38,201 bases of DNA, from positions 1 through 38,201 of the forward strand of contig NZ_SZNM01000034.1 of NCBI RefSeq assembly GCF_005870085.1. The letters run 5' to 3'. Below, in pieces: positions 37,272-38,201 of this stretch (positions are counted from its first letter, which is position 1; the number at the start of each line of letters is the position of its first letter). The position numbers and the translations under genes are program-made. The notes beneath the pieces were generated by a model. That model saw only the letters and a program-made list of their open reading frames with translations. It made no database searches and was not told the DNA's origin. This DNA comes from Aquibacillus sediminis (lineage in GTDB: Bacteria; Bacillota; Bacilli; Bacillales; Amphibacillaceae).

Positions 37272-37367
37272 TTATTATACGAGAATTTATTTTCCTTTTA
37301 AATTTGCTTACCAGTATGGCAATTGGTCAGTCTTTGAAAATTTAATTGGAAAGCGATGATTGAAGCA

Positions 37368-37418
37368 TAAAGGAATGAGGATCCACTTTACTTTAATTAG
37401 AGGATCCTCATTCCTTTA
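37368..37418 (+). terminator. Terminator-like perfect 17-bp inverted repeat after ytfP
   Basis: TAAAGGAATGAGGATCC (37368-37384) and its exact complement (37402-37418) flank a 17-base loop, then TTTATTTA. About 100 bases past the ytfP stop. Confidence 0.65.
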
Positions 37419-37800
37419 TTTAATGAAAACTCGCAGTTATAAGTGGTGGTTCTTGGTTCTCTTATTTGCTTGGTTTTTGGTAAGTCGATTTTGGTTTTGG
37501 GCTTTTAGGGGGAATAATAAACTTGTATGTTTCATTGTGTGGTTTCTAATCCCTTTCTTTATGTTATCCCGGTGCTGTCGTCCTTTAGACTTCCACTTTA
37601 AGACATGATATGAAACGGAGATGTTTAAAACTTCGCTCTCAGCCTAATTGATTCAAGTGCTTACTGGTCTCTCTTGTGATACTCACACTCAACGTGGAAG
37701 AGTATAAGCCCTACCGAATGAAGCACTCTAGCGTCTTGTTACATTTATTAGTCTTATTAAAAACAATGTCCCCTTTTTTTATAGTTTCCATCTCTATACT
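37419..37800. other. Unassigned intergenic stretch next to the rRNA operon
   Basis: About 380 bases with no open frame I can support. A plus-strand frame (37360-37608, TTG start) begins inside the ytfP terminator and has a Trp/Phe-rich, unnatural product. The composition differs somewhat from nearby intergenic DNA (less A/T-run, more mixed), so a decayed mobile element is possible but I could not name one. Confidence 0.3.
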
Positions 37801-37837
37801 AAAAAACCCCTTAAAGATAACACTATCTTTAAGGGGT
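37801..37837 (-). terminator. rRNA operon terminator
   Basis: On the minus strand ACCCCTTAAAGATA pairs perfectly with TATCTTTAAGGGGT around GTGT, then TTTTTT. It follows 5S rRNA by six bases. Confidence 0.95.
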
Positions 37838-37842
37838 AAGTT

Positions 37843-37958
37843 GCTTAGCGGCGTCCTACTCTCGCAGGGGCAAAGCCCCAACTACCATCGGCGCTGAAGA
37901 GCTTAACTTCTGTGTTCGGCATGGGAACAGGTGTGACCTCTTCGCTATTGCCACTAAA
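37843..37958 (-). rRNA. rrf: 5S ribosomal RNA
   Basis: About 116 bases. The minus strand reads TTTAGTGGCAATAGCGAAGA at the 5' end, with CCGAACACAGAAGTTAAGC in loop B/C and GAGAGTAGGACGCCGCTAAG at the 3' end, matching Bacillaceae 5S. No tRNA gene lies between it and 23S. Confidence 0.97.
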
Positions 37959-38073
37959 CCGTATTTTTTTAAGAACAAAATATTTTATATGCATTTTTCA
38001 TATAAAATGCAAGTGTTTTTTTTGTACCTTCAAAACTAGATAAGAAATACTCAAGACAATCAAACCTTAAATA

Positions 38074-38201
38074 AAGTTAAGTCCTCGATCTATTAGTATC
38101 CGTCAGCTGCACGTGTCACCACGCTTCCACCTCGGACCTATCAACCTCATCGTCTCTGAGGGATCTTACTCATTTAAAATGATGGGAAGTCTCATCTAGA
38201 G
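38074..38201 (-). rRNA. rrl: 23S ribosomal RNA, 3' end (partial)
   Basis: The minus strand ends with the conserved ATAGATCGAGGACTTAAC, and within it GGTTGATAGGTCCGAGGTGG is typical of the 23S 3' domain. The gene continues off the right edge. The exact mature 3' end (about 38074) is estimated. Confidence 0.95.

Noticed and set aside
37360-37608. 82-codon plus-strand frame after ytfP
   Set aside because: It starts at a TTG just before the terminator arms, runs through the hairpin, and its product resembles no family I know.

Overview
The window is an AT-rich chromosomal segment of a Firmicute of the family Bacillaceae. Ribosome binding sites are strong AGGAGG-type, tyrS has a T-box leader, and gene order follows the Bacillus subtilis tyrS - acuABC - motPS/ccpA/aroA - ytxGH/murC/sftA - ytpPQR - ytoP/ytzB - trmB/ytzH/ytmP - ytlPQR - ytzE/ytzG/ytgP/ytfP neighbourhood. 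A predicted Na+-type flagellar stator (MotPS), acidic tails and linkers on exported proteins, and GC-rich folded intergenic repeats of a kind I recall from halophilic and alkaliphilic Bacillaceae suggest a moderately halophilic relative such as Gracilibacillus, Virgibacillus, Oceanobacillus or Amphibacillus. The genus is inference.

Layout. 1-1800: a terminator of an off-window gene, then tyrS with its terminator, T-box and promoter (minus). 1870-4824: a large class A penicillin-binding protein (plus). 5088-7568: acuABC (plus). 7691-8098: eight 51-bp tandem repeats between convergent genes. 8250-10980: motS, motP, ccpA (minus). 11292-12368: aroA (minus), divergent from a long FtsA-like actin-family gene (12527-14653, plus). 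14836-15724: ytxH and ytxG behind a good SigmaB-type promoter. 16127-21116: murC, nicotinate phosphoribosyltransferase, sftA. 21288-23682: ytpR, ytpQ, ytpP and a lipoprotein. 23865-26467: ytoQ (plus), a DUF84 NTPase and ytoP (minus), ytzB (plus). 26633-29733: trmB (minus), ytzH (plus), ytmP and ytlR (minus). 29734-30427: an intergenic block with two inverted GC-rich repeats framed by a perfect 23-bp inverted repeat. 30428-33014: ytlQ, ytlP and a K+ channel (minus). 33167-37271: ytzE (plus), ytzG and ytgP/murJ (minus), ytfP (plus). 37801-38201: the 3' end of an rRNA operon on the minus strand (23S end, 5S, terminator).

The genes are mostly core housekeeping: tyrosyl-tRNA charging, tRNA and rRNA modification, peptidoglycan synthesis and lipid II transport (PBP1, MurC, MurJ), chromosome segregation (SftA), carbon-catabolite control (CcpA), aromatic amino acid entry (AroA), NAD salvage, acetate/acetoin metabolism control (AcuABC) and motility. 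I see no phage, CRISPR, toxin-antitoxin or biosynthetic island, and no complete insertion sequence. The items that ordinary genes do not explain are the 51-bp tandem array, the framed inverted-repeat block near 30 kb, a 28-bp exact dispersed repeat seen twice with a third partial copy, and five degenerate C-terminal repeats on the FtsA-like protein.
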